Below are positions 1 through 8,081 of a DNA stretch of 64,000 nucleotides, one piece after another (positions within the stretch are counted from its first letter, which is position 1; every line of letters begins with the position of its first letter). The notes beneath the pieces are model-generated. The model did no database searches. It worked only from the letters and a program-made list of their open reading frames with translations, and had not been told where the DNA came from. The stretch comes from Streptomyces sp. NBC_00376. Lineage in GTDB: Bacteria > Actinomycetota > Actinomycetes > Streptomycetales > Streptomycetaceae. The DNA is taken from assembly GCF_036077095.1 (NCBI RefSeq), contig NZ_CP107960.1, positions 2,480,001 to 2,544,000 of the forward strand. The letters are read 5' to 3'. The position numbers and the translations under genes were made by a program.

Positions 1-1541
1 CGGTCGGCACCGCGCAGATCGGCGACCGTCCACGCCACTCTGAGCACCCGGTCCAGGCCCCGCGCGGTGAGCATGCCCCGTTCCATGTCCCGCTCGGCCG
101 CGAGAAGCGCACCCGGTGCCACGACCAGCCTGGTCCGCAGCTCATGGCCGGGCACCTCGCTGTTGGTGGACCACCCGGTGCCGGCCAGCCGCTCCGCTGC
201 CCGCGCCCTGGCCCGCCGGACCCGGGCCGCCACGGAGGCCGTCGACTCGCCCCTGCCGCTCTGCCCCATCAGGTCCTCGCGCCTGACCGGGTCGACGAAC
301 ACCCGCAGGTCCACCCGGTCGAGCAGCGGCCCGGACAGTCTCGCCTGATAGCGCCTGACCGTGGAGGACGGGCACTCGCAGCCGGCGCCGCTGAGACCGT
401 ACCGACCGCACGGACAGGGGTTGGCGGCCAGCATCATCAGAAATCTGGCGGGCAGCCGCACCACTCCGGCGCTGCGCGCCACCACCACGTGTCCCGATTC
501 CAGCGGCTGTCGCAGCGCGTCCAGCGCCCGTACGGAGAACTCGGGCGCCTCGTCCAGGAAGAGAATTCCCCGGTGAGCCAGCGAGACCGCACCGGGCCTC
601 GGCAGTCCGTTGCCCCCGCCAATCAGCGACTGCATCGTCGCCGAGTGGTGGGGTGCGCAGTAGGGCGGCCGGCTGACCAGCGGTTCTCCCGGCGGCAGGA
701 TGCCCGCCACCGAGTGCACCGCGGTCACCTCCAGGGATTCCTTCCGGGTCAGCTCCGGCAGGATGGCCGGCAGCCGCTCGGCCAGCATGGTCTTGCCGGC
801 GCCCGGCGGTCCCGAGAGCAGGAGGTGGTGACCGCCCGCCGCGGCGACCTCCAGAGCCTTACGGGGCAACTCCTGCCCGGCCACGTCCGCGAGATCCGGC
901 GCGTTCCCGTCGCCCTGCCCGGCCCCGCGGGCGAGCCCCGTGCCGATGCCCGCGCCTGGCACCATCAGCCCGGCCAGCATGGTGTCGGGGCGCCCCTCGT
1001 CGTGCGCCTGCCACTCGTCGGGCACCGGTTCGTCGCAGAGCACGGCGATCAGCTGCCGCAGGCTCCGTACCCCGAGGACGGAGATCCCCGGGACCAGCGC
1101 CGCCTCCCCCGCGGTCTGTTCGGGCACGACGACCTGCCGGTACCCCGCCTCCGCCGCGGCGAGCACGGCCGGCAGCACACCGCGCACCGGCCGCACCCGG
1201 CCGTCGAGCCCCAGCTCGCCGATCATCACCACATCGGCGATGGACGCGGGATCGATCCGCTCCGCCGCGCCCAGCACCGCACAGGCGACGGCGAGATCGA
1301 ACCCGGATCCGCCCTTCGGCACCGAGGCCGGTGACAGGCCCACCGTGAGTTTCTTCTGCGGCCACTCGGCCCCCGAGTTCACCACCGCGGCCCTGACCCG
1401 GTCCCGGCTCTCCACCAGGCTCTTGTCCGGCAGCCCCACCAGGGTGAATGCGGCCACCCCCGCCTCCAGGTCCGCCTGGACCTCCACCACCACGCCCTCG
1501 ACGCCGACTAGCGCCACCGAGCACGCCCGCGCGAACCCCAT
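1..1541 (-). CDS. comM: YifB/ComM family Mg-chelatase-like AAA+ ATPase (3' end cut by window)
   Basis: About 513 codons are visible; the C-terminus lies beyond base 1. The N-terminal third is the ChlI-like Lon-protease-fold domain. It is followed by the AAA+ domain with Walker A GPPGAGKT near residue 245, Walker B ILFLDEAPEF, and the cysteine-rich segment ANPCPCG...GAGCEC typical of this family. ComM relatives help branch migration during uptake and integration of transforming DNA; the role in Streptomyces is not established. The ATG start at 1541 overlaps the yraN stop by one base (TGATG), so the two are translationally coupled. dprA commonly follows in actinobacteria, but it is outside the window. 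Confidence 0.93.
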   Translation of the reverse strand, partial: MGFARACSVALVGVEGVVVEVQADLEAGVAAFTLVGLPDKSLVESRDRVRAAVVNSGAEWPQKKLTVGLSPASVPKGGSGFDLAVACAVLGAAERIDPASIADVVMIGELGLDGRVRPVRGVLPAVLAAAEAGYRQVVVPEQTAGEAALVPGISVLGVRSLRQLIAVLCDEPVPDEWQAHDEGRPDTMLAGLMVPGAGIGTGLARGAGQGDGNAPDLADVAGQELPRKALEVAAAGGHHLLLSGPPGAGKTMLAERLPAILPELTRKESLEVTAVHSVAGILPPGEPLVSRPPYCAPHHSATMQSLIGGGNGLPRPGAVSLAHRGILFLDEAPEFSVRALDALRQPLESGHVVVARSAGVVRLPARFLMMLAANPCPCGRYGLSGAGCECPSSTVRRYQARLSGPLLDRVDLRVFVDPVRREDLMGQSGRGESTASVAARVRRARARAAERLAGTGWSTNSEVPGHELRTRLVVAPGALLAAERDMERGMLTARGLDRVLRVAWTVADLRGAD

Positions 1542-1900
1542 CAGGCCACCCCTCGCGCATGCTCGGCGACGGGTGCCCCGCGCCTGGGCAGCACCACGCC
1601 GACAAGGTCGATCCGGACCCCGCCGGGCGGCGGGCCGCCGTGCCGGTGGGTCCAGATACCGGCCAGCCGCCGCAACCGCTCCGCCTTGACCGGTGTGACG
1701 GCCGCCATCGGATGTTCGAACGCGCCCGCCCTGCGGGTCTTCACCTCGCAGACCACGAGTGCGTCGCCGTCCATCGCGACGATATCGATCTCACCGGCGC
1801 GACAACGCCAGTTCCGTTCCAGTACGGACATGCCGGCCTCGGCCAGCAGCCGCGCCGCCAGATCCTCGCCGTACCGCCCGAGTGCCCCCCGTGCGTTCAT
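1541..1900 (-). CDS. yraN: YraN family putative endonuclease (UPF0102)
   Basis: A 119-residue protein matching the UPF0102 family, which has a restriction-endonuclease-like fold. The N-terminal part carries [12 protein letters not shown] and the core has [21 protein letters not shown], in which the E-x-D...E-V-K-T residues are the likely metal-binding PD-(D/E)XK site. The in vivo substrate of the family is unknown; the fold suggests DNA or branched nucleic acid. The ATG at 1900 has a GGAGG about ten bases upstream. It overlaps comM by one base, so yraN and comM are probably one transcription unit. Confidence 0.92.
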   Translation of the reverse strand: MNARGALGRYGEDLAARLLAEAGMSVLERNWRCRAGEIDIVAMDGDALVVCEVKTRRAGAFEHPMAAVTPVKAERLRRLAGIWTHRHGGPPPGGVRIDLVGVVLPRRGAPVAEHARGVA

Positions 1901-2050
1901 TTCGGCACCACCTCCGGGACCGACTCTGACGCGTCCGGTCCCGATCGGTGGATCTTGGTGGACAACCCCGGAATTGTGGATAACCCGGCCACCCGGAAGT
2001 GGGAATCACCGGGGAATCCCTCGGCAGCCGCCGAGAATCACCGGCGAACC

Positions 2051-2075
2051 GCCCCGGGTGTCAACGCCCCGGGGC
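2051..2075 (-). terminator. GC-rich hairpin downstream of the DUF2469 gene
   Basis: GCCCCGGG (2051-2058) and CCCGGGGC (2068-2075) form a perfect 8-bp stem around a 9-base loop, 20 bases after the DUF2469 stop. There is no U-run, as is usual for Streptomyces terminators. The rest of the 1901-2094 gap holds no gene. Confidence 0.55.
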
Positions 2076-2094
2076 AACGCCCTCGGGGGTGGGC

Positions 2095-2403
2095 TCAGCC
2101 GCCCGGAAGTTCGAGGTCGCTCTTGTTGAGCTCCTCGATGTTGACGTCCTTGAACGTCAGCACCCGTACCTGCTTGACGAACCGCGCGGGCCGGTACATG
2201 TCCCAGACCCAGGCATCCGCCATCGATACTTCGAAAAACACCTCGCCCTGGACCGAGTGCACCTGCATCTCGTAGTCGTTGGTGAGGTAGAAGCGCCGTT
2301 CGGTCTCGATCACATATTTGAACAGACCGACGACATCTCGGTACTCCCGGTAGAGCTTCAGCTCCATCTCGGTCTCGTACTTTTCGAGGTCCTCGGCGCT
2401 CAT
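2095..2403 (-). CDS. DUF2469 family protein
   Basis: A small acidic protein of 102 residues starting MSAEDLEKYE, belonging to the actinobacterial DUF2469 family, whose function is unknown. It is rich in charged and aromatic residues (YREYRDVVGLFKYVIETERRFY) with no membrane segment or signal peptide. The ATG at 2403 is preferred over one two codons upstream (2409), because AAGGGG lies nine bases before 2403 but only three before 2409. In actinobacteria this gene characteristically sits beside rnhB/yraN and signal peptidase genes, as here; rnhB itself is not present in the adjacent gap. Confidence 0.85.
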   Translation of the reverse strand: MSAEDLEKYETEMELKLYREYRDVVGLFKYVIETERRFYLTNDYEMQVHSVQGEVFFEVSMADAWVWDMYRPARFVKQVRVLTFKDVNIEELNKSDLELPGG

Positions 2404-2468
2404 TGGCATGTTCCCCTTCAGCCGTGCGTCCCCCCCATTGTGCGCCAGGCCCCCGTCCCCCTGGGCGC

Positions 2469-2957
2469 TTAGGCGATTTCGGGGTCGAGAAGCAGTGGCG
2501 TACGCGGAGGACCCTCGTCGAGCAGCGTGCGCAGCAACTCGGCGAGCCTGGTCGGGTACACCGTCTCACGCGCCGCCGACAGTTCGGCGGAGGTCCACCA
2601 CCTCAGCCCCGCGACGCTGCGCCGCTCCAGCCCGGTCTGCCCACTGGTGTCGGTGGCGGTCTGCCTCGTACGTGCCAGGAAATACCACTCGTCCTGATCC
2701 CAGCGGCGTCCGTCGAACGGGAACGAGCACATCCGCTGCCAGAGCAGCGGGCCCAGCTCGACGTCGGTGATCCCGGTCTCCTCGGTAAGCTCGCGCAGCG
2801 CGGCCTCCTCCCGGGTCTCGTCGCCCTCCACACCGCCGCCGGGGGTGAACCACCAGGTGCTCGCCGGGTCCTCAGGTTCGAAGCCGTGCATCAGCAGGAT
2901 CCGGTCATCGGGGTCCAGGAGCACCACGCGGGCGACCTTCCGCTTCTCAGTGCGCAC
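2469..2957 (-). CDS. NUDIX hydrolase
   Basis: About 162 residues with an intact Nudix box, GGGVEGDETREEAALRELTE followed by ETGI, giving the GX5EX7REUXEEXGU catalytic pattern; such enzymes cleave nucleoside diphosphates linked to another moiety. The substrate cannot be told from the sequence. A GTG at 2957 is the likely start: it gives VRTEKRKVARVVLL just before the first beta strand, with AAGG upstream. It then overlaps the end of the signal peptidase gene by 11 bases, so it is cotranscribed with the sip cluster. A longer N-terminal extension to 3029 is open but unlike the family. Confidence 0.88.
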   Translation of the reverse strand: MRTEKRKVARVVLLDPDDRILLMHGFEPEDPASTWWFTPGGGVEGDETREEAALRELTEETGITDVELGPLLWQRMCSFPFDGRRWDQDEWYFLARTRQTATDTSGQTGLERRSVAGLRWWTSAELSAARETVYPTRLAELLRTLLDEGPPRTPLLLDPEIA

Positions 2958-3696
2958 CGGCGGGCACCTTTTCGCCCTGGTCTCGTCGCGAGCGCGCGGA
3001 CCGTGCCGCGATCGGCCCGTATGCCGCACCGCCCAGGATGAGCACCACGCCCACGAGCACGGCCGCGAGCTGCAACCGCAGCGGTCCGGGCGACGACACC
3101 CCGCCGGGGAGCGAGGCGAAGGCCTCCGGACGCTCGACCATGCCGTTCATCGGCCAGGCGATGGCGTCCACCCGGGCCTGTACCGCGTCCCGCGGGACGG
3201 ATCCCTGCCCCGCGTCGTCCAGGTGGACCCGGGAGTCCAGGGACGCGGTGCGCTCGTCGCCCAGCAGGAAGAGCTTCCCCTTGGGCACCTCCGCCGTGAA
3301 GTTCTCGGCGGAGGCGAGGCCCTTGGTGCGCAGATACGGTTCTTCAATGGGCTTGCCGTTGACCGAGAGCCGGCCGCCCTTGTCGCAGCAGGCGATCTTG
3401 TCGCCGCCGATCCCGACGACCCGCTTCACCATCGGCATGTCGCCCCACGCGGGATCGGTGAAGACCACCACGTCCCCACGGCGCACCTCGCTGCCGTCGA
3501 TGCGCTGCGCGAGCACCCGGTCGCCGGAGTTCACCGTCGGAGTCATCGACTGGGTCGGCACCGTGTACGGCTTGTACACCACCGCCCCCCAGGCGAACCC
3601 GCCGAGGAAGAGCACACAGCCGACGGCCACGGCCAGCCCCGACAGCATGCTGCCGAGCCGGCCGTGGTCGTCACCCGTACGTCCTTGTCCACTCAT
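2947..3696 (-). CDS. sipZ: Type I signal peptidase, fifth copy of the cluster (SipZ-like)
   Basis: About 249 residues. An N-terminal transmembrane segment (LAVAVGCVLFLGGFAWGAV) precedes the catalytic serine in VPTQSMTPTV. The general-base lysine is in MVKRVVGIGGD, and the conserved box E appears as LFLLGDERTASLDSRVH. A second hydrophobic segment near the C-terminus (LQLAAVLVGVVLILGGAAYG) anchors it again, giving the two-anchor topology described for several Streptomyces Sips. The ATG at 3696 follows GGGGGA; an upstream TTG at 3726 is also open. It cleaves signal peptides of exported proteins on the outer face of the membrane. It is the most divergent of the five copies. Confidence 0.92.
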   Translation of the reverse strand: MSGQGRTGDDHGRLGSMLSGLAVAVGCVLFLGGFAWGAVVYKPYTVPTQSMTPTVNSGDRVLAQRIDGSEVRRGDVVVFTDPAWGDMPMVKRVVGIGGDKIACCDKGGRLSVNGKPIEEPYLRTKGLASAENFTAEVPKGKLFLLGDERTASLDSRVHLDDAGQGSVPRDAVQARVDAIAWPMNGMVERPEAFASLPGGVSSPGPLRLQLAAVLVGVVLILGGAAYGPIAARSARSRRDQGEKVPAGAH

Positions 3697-3747
3697 CCCA
3701 GCGTCCCCCACTCCGGAGATCGACAATCGCTGATCCGAGTCGGCACC

Positions 3748-4686
3748 CTACCCGGCGGTACGCCCGCTGGTCAGCCTCCTGCGGCGCCAAAGCACGAGAG
3801 GCAGCGCGCCCGCGATGCCGAGTGCTCCCGGGGCCAATGCGGCCGCCGTGTTGATCCCCGGCTGATCGAAGGTGTCCGGGACCGGCAGCGTCGCCCAGCG
3901 GTTGATCGGCCACGCCACCACCACGGCCCGTCCCACGACGTCCTTGACGGGCACGAAGCCCTTGGTCGCCTCGTCCATGTGATAGCGCGAATCCAGGGAG
4001 TTCTGCCGGTGGTCGCCCATCACCCAGATCTTGCCCTCGGGCACCTTGACCGGGCCGAAGGGCTTGTCGTCGCACGCCGTGTTGCCGGGGAAGATGTACG
4101 GCTCGTCGAGCGCCTTCCCGTTGACCTTGACCGGGCCGCCCTTCGCGCACTCCACGGTGTCACCACCGACCGCTATCGTCCGCTTGATCAGGTCCTTCTC
4201 CTTGGACGACGGCATCAGACCGATGAAACTCAGGAAGTCCTGCACCGCGTTCGACTCGGGGGTCGGCTCCCCGGCGAGCCAGTTGTCCGGGTCGTGGAAG
4301 ACGACCACCTCGCCGCGCTCGGGCTCCGAGCCGAACCAGGGGGTCAGCTTGTCCACCAGCACCCGGTCGCCCCGCTGGAGCGTGTTCTGCATCGAGTCCG
4401 ACGGGATCGAGAACGCCTGCACCAGGAACGTCTTGATCAGCAGCGCGAGAACCAGGGCGACGACGATCAGCAGCGGCAGCTCCTTCCAGAAGGGACGCTG
4501 CTTCCTCGCCGCCTTCTTGCCACCCCCGTCCGGGGCCTGCTCATCCGCGGGCGCGTCCGGATCCGGTGCGCCTCCCTGATCAGCCATCTGACCTACCGCC
4601 GGATCGACGGCAGGCTCGGCGGACCGGTCGGGCCCCTTCGCGGGGTCTCCGTGTCCAGGTCGTGCACCGGCAGCCACGTCACTCAC
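3748..4686 (-). CDS. Type I signal peptidase, fourth copy (near-duplicate of the next sip gene)
   Basis: 312 residues: a hydrophilic acidic N-terminal region of about 75 residues, a transmembrane segment (LPLLIVVALVLALLI), catalytic Ser in SIPSDSMQNT, catalytic Lys in LIKRTIAVGGD, the GDHRQNSLDSRYH box, and a C-terminal hydrophobic segment ending in WRRRR. It is strikingly similar to the gene at 4951-5850, with a 154-bp stretch identical at DNA level. The GTG at 4686 has GAGGA six bases upstream. The 264-bp gap before it (4687-4950) is larger than the other gaps in the cluster and could hold its own promoter, but I see no clear -10/-35. S. lividans is known for four clustered sip genes; this looks like an extra copy. 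Confidence 0.93.
   Translation of the reverse strand: MSDVAAGARPGHGDPAKGPDRSAEPAVDPAVGQMADQGGAPDPDAPADEQAPDGGGKKAARKQRPFWKELPLLIVVALVLALLIKTFLVQAFSIPSDSMQNTLQRGDRVLVDKLTPWFGSEPERGEVVVFHDPDNWLAGEPTPESNAVQDFLSFIGLMPSSKEKDLIKRTIAVGGDTVECAKGGPVKVNGKALDEPYIFPGNTACDDKPFGPVKVPEGKIWVMGDHRQNSLDSRYHMDEATKGFVPVKDVVGRAVVVAWPINRWATLPVPDTFDQPGINTAAALAPGALGIAGALPLVLWRRRRLTSGRTAG
4307..4460. repeat. 154-bp segment identical to 5498-5651
   Basis: Aligning the two neighbouring sip genes with an offset of 1191, every base from 4307 to 4460 matches 5498-5651. Similarity continues with scattered mismatches (first at 4461 c/t and 4474 c/g) to about 4493. The segment encodes the membrane anchor, catalytic serine region and following strands. 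Flanking parts of the genes are clearly more divergent, which points to recent gene conversion or constraint on a recent duplication. Confidence 0.93.
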
Positions 4687-4950
4687 ATCCAGTCCTCACT
4701 ATGCGCCCCGCCTGCTCCAGGACCTTGTCCGTTCAAGGGCCCAAGCCCGTTCGAAGGCCCTCTGCCCTGAACAACGAGCGGGAGTTCCTGAGGACCACCG
4801 CTTCGCCGACCGTCTTGCCGCCCTCGGACCGCCGGGCACCGCCCTGCCGCCCCCGGGCCGCCCCGTGCGGATGCACTGATCGGCCGCCAGGATCCTACGA
4901 AGAAGACCTGGCGAGCGTCCCGTATTTACTCGATCTTGCCGTTCCCTTGG

Positions 4951-5850
4951 TCAGGACAGGCGGACCCGCCTGCGCCAGAGCACGATCGGCACGGCCCCGG
5001 CGATACCGATCGCACCGGGCGCCACGGCCATCGCGGCGTTCAGGCCCGGCTGGTCGAAGGTCTTCGGGATCGGCAGCGTCGCCCAGCGGCTGATCGGCCA
5101 CGCCACGACAAAGGCCCGGCCGACGACCTCGTCGTTGGAGACCGTGCCATTGCCCGGCAGTTCCTGGTGGTAGCGGGAGTCGCGGGAGTCCTGGCGGTGG
5201 TCGCCCATCACCCAGATCCGGCCCTCGGGCACCTTGATCGGGCCGAACGGCTCGTCATTGCAGGCGGTGTTGCCCGGGAAGATGAACGACTGCTCGTCCA
5301 GGGGCTTGCCGTTGACCACGACGGGGCCGTTCTCCCTGCACTCAACCGTGTCGCCGCCGATGGCGATGACGCGCTTGATCAGGTCCTTCTCCTCGGCGGA
5401 CGGCATCAACCCGATGAAGCTGAGGAACTTCTGGACCACATTCGGATGGACCTCCTGGGTGTCGTCCAGCCAGCCGCCCGGATCGTGGAAGACCACGACC
5501 TCGCCGCGCTCGGGCTCCGAGCCGAACCAGGGGGTCAGCTTGTCCACCAGCACCCGGTCGCCCCGCTGGAGCGTGTTCTGCATCGAGTCCGACGGGATCG
5601 AGAACGCCTGCACCAGGAACGTCTTGATCAGCAGCGCGAGAACCAGGGCGATGACGATCAGCAGGGGCAGCTCCTTCCAGAAGGAGCGCGGCTTCTTCAT
5701 GGCCTTGCCGCCGCCGTCCGGAGTGTCGCCGTCACTCCCGGCGTGGCTCGCGTTCCCGGCGGACCCGGCGGACCCGGCATGGCCCGAACGGTCCGGCCGG
5801 TCCTCGGGTTCCTCGTGTCCGGATCGTGCGCCGACGGCCAAATCCCCCAC
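4951..5850 (-). CDS. sipY: Type I signal peptidase, third copy (SipY-like)
   Basis: About 299 residues with a variable glycine-rich acidic N-terminus, transmembrane anchor (LPLLIVIALVLALLI), catalytic Ser in SIPSDSMQNT, Lys in LIKRVIAIGGD, and GDHRQDSRDSRYH. The C-terminal hydrophobic segment (AVAPGAIGIAGAVPIVLW) ends in arginines. The GTG at 5850 is chosen because AAGGAG ends five bases before it. The in-frame GTG at 5856 directly abuts that site. The SipX stop is only about ten bases upstream, so translation is probably coupled. Its catalytic half is nearly the same as that of the gene downstream. Confidence 0.92.
   Translation of the reverse strand: MGDLAVGARSGHEEPEDRPDRSGHAGSAGSAGNASHAGSDGDTPDGGGKAMKKPRSFWKELPLLIVIALVLALLIKTFLVQAFSIPSDSMQNTLQRGDRVLVDKLTPWFGSEPERGEVVVFHDPGGWLDDTQEVHPNVVQKFLSFIGLMPSAEEKDLIKRVIAIGGDTVECRENGPVVVNGKPLDEQSFIFPGNTACNDEPFGPIKVPEGRIWVMGDHRQDSRDSRYHQELPGNGTVSNDEVVGRAFVVAWPISRWATLPIPKTFDQPGLNAAMAVAPGAIGIAGAVPIVLWRRRVRLS
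5498..5651. repeat. 154-bp segment identical to 4307-4460
   Basis: Partner of the identical stretch in the adjacent sip gene; see 4307-4460. Confidence 0.93.
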
Positions 5851-5859
5851 ATCCACTCC

Positions 5860-6798
5860 TTATTCCGTGCCACGCCTGCGCCCCAGCCGGTGCAGGCCCA
5901 CCACTCCCATAACGAGCGGGAGTTCCGCAGGGGTCGGGAGAGGGATCATTCCGTTGAGATCCTCGGATGCCACACTATTCGACCGACCCGGCGCACCGGC
6001 CGCCCCGGCGCGCGCGTCAGGGACCGAGCCGAAAGTCGCCGGCTCCTCCAGCTTCCGCCAGTGGCCGACGGGCCAGGCGATCACCACGGCCCGGCCCACG
6101 ACCTCCTCCTCGGACACCGTGCCGTGTCCCGGCTCGTCCAGGTGATAGCGCGAGTCGGCCGAATCCGACCGGTGGTCACCCATGACGAAGATCCGGCCCT
6201 GCGGAACCTTTACCTCGAATTTGATGAGGGAGGGAGGGTTCCCGGGATACAGGTACGGCTCGTCGAGCGGTACGCCGTTGACGGTGACCCGGCCGTCCTT
6301 GCCGCAGCACTTCACCGTGTCCCCGCCGACCGCGATCACCCGTTTGATCAGGTCCTGCTCGTCGTCGGAGGGCAGCAGTCCGATGAAGGTCAGCACCTCC
6401 TTCACCTGCTTGACGACGACGGGCGATTCCTTCTTGCCGACCTTCTCCTGCTGGAGCCAGCCCCCCGGATCCTTGAAGACGACGACGTCGCCGCGCTGCG
6501 GCCGGGATCCGAACCAGGGCGTCAGCTTGTCCACGAGCACCCGGTCACCGACCCGGATGGTCTGCTCCATCGACCCCGAAGGGATCACGAAGGCCTGCAC
6601 CAGGAATGTCTTGAGCACGAGCGCGATCACCAGCGCCACGACGATGAGCAGCGGGATCTCGCCCACCGCGGCGCCGCGCCGCCGCCGCTTGACCTTTCGG
6701 GCCAGTCTCCGCCGCTCCACCCTGGTGGGCGGCCGGCTCCCGGCCGTCGGCGCCGCCCCGGGTTCGGCCCGGCGCCGCCCGCGGCCGCGGTTACCCAT
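5860..6798 (-). CDS. sipX: Type I signal peptidase, second copy (SipX-like)
   Basis: 312 residues. A very basic N-terminus (many Arg/Lys in the first 45 residues) keeps the N-terminus cytoplasmic. The membrane anchor spans about 48-68, the catalytic Ser is about residue 76 in VIPSGSMEQT, the catalytic Lys about 152 in LIKRVIAVGGD, and the GDHRSDSADSRYH box follows. A weak hydrophobic stretch near the C-terminus (LPLVMGVVGL) may be a second anchor. The ATG at 6798 overlaps the end of the upstream sip gene by eight bases, so the two are cotranslated. Confidence 0.93.
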   Translation of the reverse strand: MGNRGRGRRRAEPGAAPTAGSRPPTRVERRRLARKVKRRRRGAAVGEIPLLIVVALVIALVLKTFLVQAFVIPSGSMEQTIRVGDRVLVDKLTPWFGSRPQRGDVVVFKDPGGWLQQEKVGKKESPVVVKQVKEVLTFIGLLPSDDEQDLIKRVIAVGGDTVKCCGKDGRVTVNGVPLDEPYLYPGNPPSLIKFEVKVPQGRIFVMGDHRSDSADSRYHLDEPGHGTVSEEEVVGRAVVIAWPVGHWRKLEEPATFGSVPDARAGAAGAPGRSNSVASEDLNGMIPLPTPAELPLVMGVVGLHRLGRRRGTE

Positions 6799-7558
6799 GG
6801 CCCCCGCCCTGCGACCCTATGGTGGCGAACGCGGCGCTGTCCGTCAGCGAGCCCAGCCGGCTCGGCGGCCAGCCGATCCAGTCCACCCTGCCGATCACCA
6901 TGTCGACCGGGACCATGCCACCGCCCGGCTCTCCCAGGTGGTCACGCGAGTCGCGGGAGTTGCTGCGGTGGTCGCCCATCATCCACAGCGTGCCGTCGGG
7001 CACGACGATGTCGAAGCGGACCTGGGAGGGCGCGTCCCCGGGATGCAGATAGTCCTCGACGACCGGCCGGCCGTTCACCTCGATCCGCCCCTCCTTGTCG
7101 CAGCAGACCACCCGGTCGCCGCCCACGCCGACCACCCGCTTCACGTAGTCGGTCGCGGCCGGCTCGGCCAGGCCCAGGGACGCGGCCACCGAGTGCATCA
7201 GACCGGTGACGGGGTTCTGTTCCGGGGGCTCCTGCACAAAGGATCCGGTGCCGTCGAAGACCACCACGTCGCCCCGCTGCGGCGCGGATCCGGAGCTGTA
7301 GGCCAGCTTGTTCACCAGCACCCGGTCCCCCACCCGCAGCGTGGGCTCCATCGAGCCGCTGGGGATCAGGAAGGGCTGGACCACGTAGTTGCTCAGGAGC
7401 AGTACGAAGACCGCGCAGACTGCTCCGAGCGCGATGGTCCGCCGCCAGGAGATCGCGGCGGGCAGGTCCGGGATACGCGAGGAGCGCGACCCCTCCTCCG
7501 ACACCTTTGCGGGTGCGGAGGAGCGGTCGCGCTCCGAGGGCTTTGCTTCCGTGTCCAT
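6791..7558 (-). CDS. sipW: Type I signal peptidase, first copy (SipW-like)
   Basis: 255 residues with a single N-terminal anchor at about 42-60, catalytic Ser69 in LIPSGSMEPT and catalytic Lys140 in YVKRVVGVGGD, plus GDHRSNSRDSRDH. Unlike the fourth and fifth copies it has no C-terminal hydrophobic segment, matching the single-anchor type described for one of the S. lividans Sips. It starts 45 bases after rplS on the same strand, so the peptidases are probably transcribed with the ribosomal protein operon. Together the five copies would process most Sec and Tat signal peptides. Confidence 0.93.
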   Translation of the reverse strand: MDTEAKPSERDRSSAPAKVSEEGSRSSRIPDLPAAISWRRTIALGAVCAVFVLLLSNYVVQPFLIPSGSMEPTLRVGDRVLVNKLAYSSGSAPQRGDVVVFDGTGSFVQEPPEQNPVTGLMHSVAASLGLAEPAATDYVKRVVGVGGDRVVCCDKEGRIEVNGRPVVEDYLHPGDAPSQVRFDIVVPDGTLWMMGDHRSNSRDSRDHLGEPGGGMVPVDMVIGRVDWIGWPPSRLGSLTDSAAFATIGSQGGGHG

Positions 7559-7603
7559 CGGGGCCAGAGCCTATCCGGCCGACCTGTGGACCTGGGAGTC
7601 AGC

Positions 7604-7954
7604 TCAGTTGTCGCGCTTCTCCTTGATCTTCGCGGCCTTGCCGCGGAGCTCACGGAGGTAGTACAGCTTGGCGCGACGGACGTCACCGCGGGTGACGAGC
7701 TCGATCTTCTCGAAGATCGGGCTGTGCACCGGGAAGGTGCGCTCGACGCCGACGCTGAAGGAGACCTTGCGGACCGTGAAGGTCTCGCTGACGCCCGCGC
7801 CCTGGCGACGGATGACTACGCCCTTGAACTGCTGGATACGGGAGCGGTTGCCCTCGATCACTCGGACGTGGACGTTGACGGTGTCACCGGGGCGGAACGA
7901 CGGGATGTCGGTACGCAGCGATGCGGCGTTGACGCCATCGAGCAGGGAAGCCAT
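7604..7954 (-). CDS. rplS: 50S ribosomal protein L19
   Basis: 116 residues starting [20 protein letters not shown], the expected family start, with the core [20 protein letters not shown] and the L19 signature [18 protein letters not shown]19 lies at the 30S-50S interface. An upstream in-frame GTG at 7981 would add nine residues but has no ribosome-binding site. It follows trmD across a 127-bp gap that contains a small CCCCTG/CAGGGG hairpin (about 8044-8058), which could be a leader element; I have no evidence for regulation. Confidence 0.96.
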   Translation of the reverse strand: MASLLDGVNAASLRTDIPSFRPGDTVNVHVRVIEGNRSRIQQFKGVVIRRQGAGVSETFTVRKVSFSVGVERTFPVHSPIFEKIELVTRGDVRRAKLYYLRELRGKAAKIKEKRDN

Positions 7955-8081
7955 GTTGTCTGCTTTCTTCGCCGATGCCACAGGTCATCGACGGGAGATA
8001 GGGAGAAATGGGGTGCTGATCGCGTCGGGCGGACGTCGTTCCCCCTGTGGCAGGGGCGTACGCCGGACGTACAGCAGCGGC

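Noticed and set aside
2767..4770. Long plus-strand open frame through the signal peptidase genes
   Set aside because: It is antisense to real sip genes and exists because high GC removes stops; the translation is Arg/His/Pro-rich with no domain.
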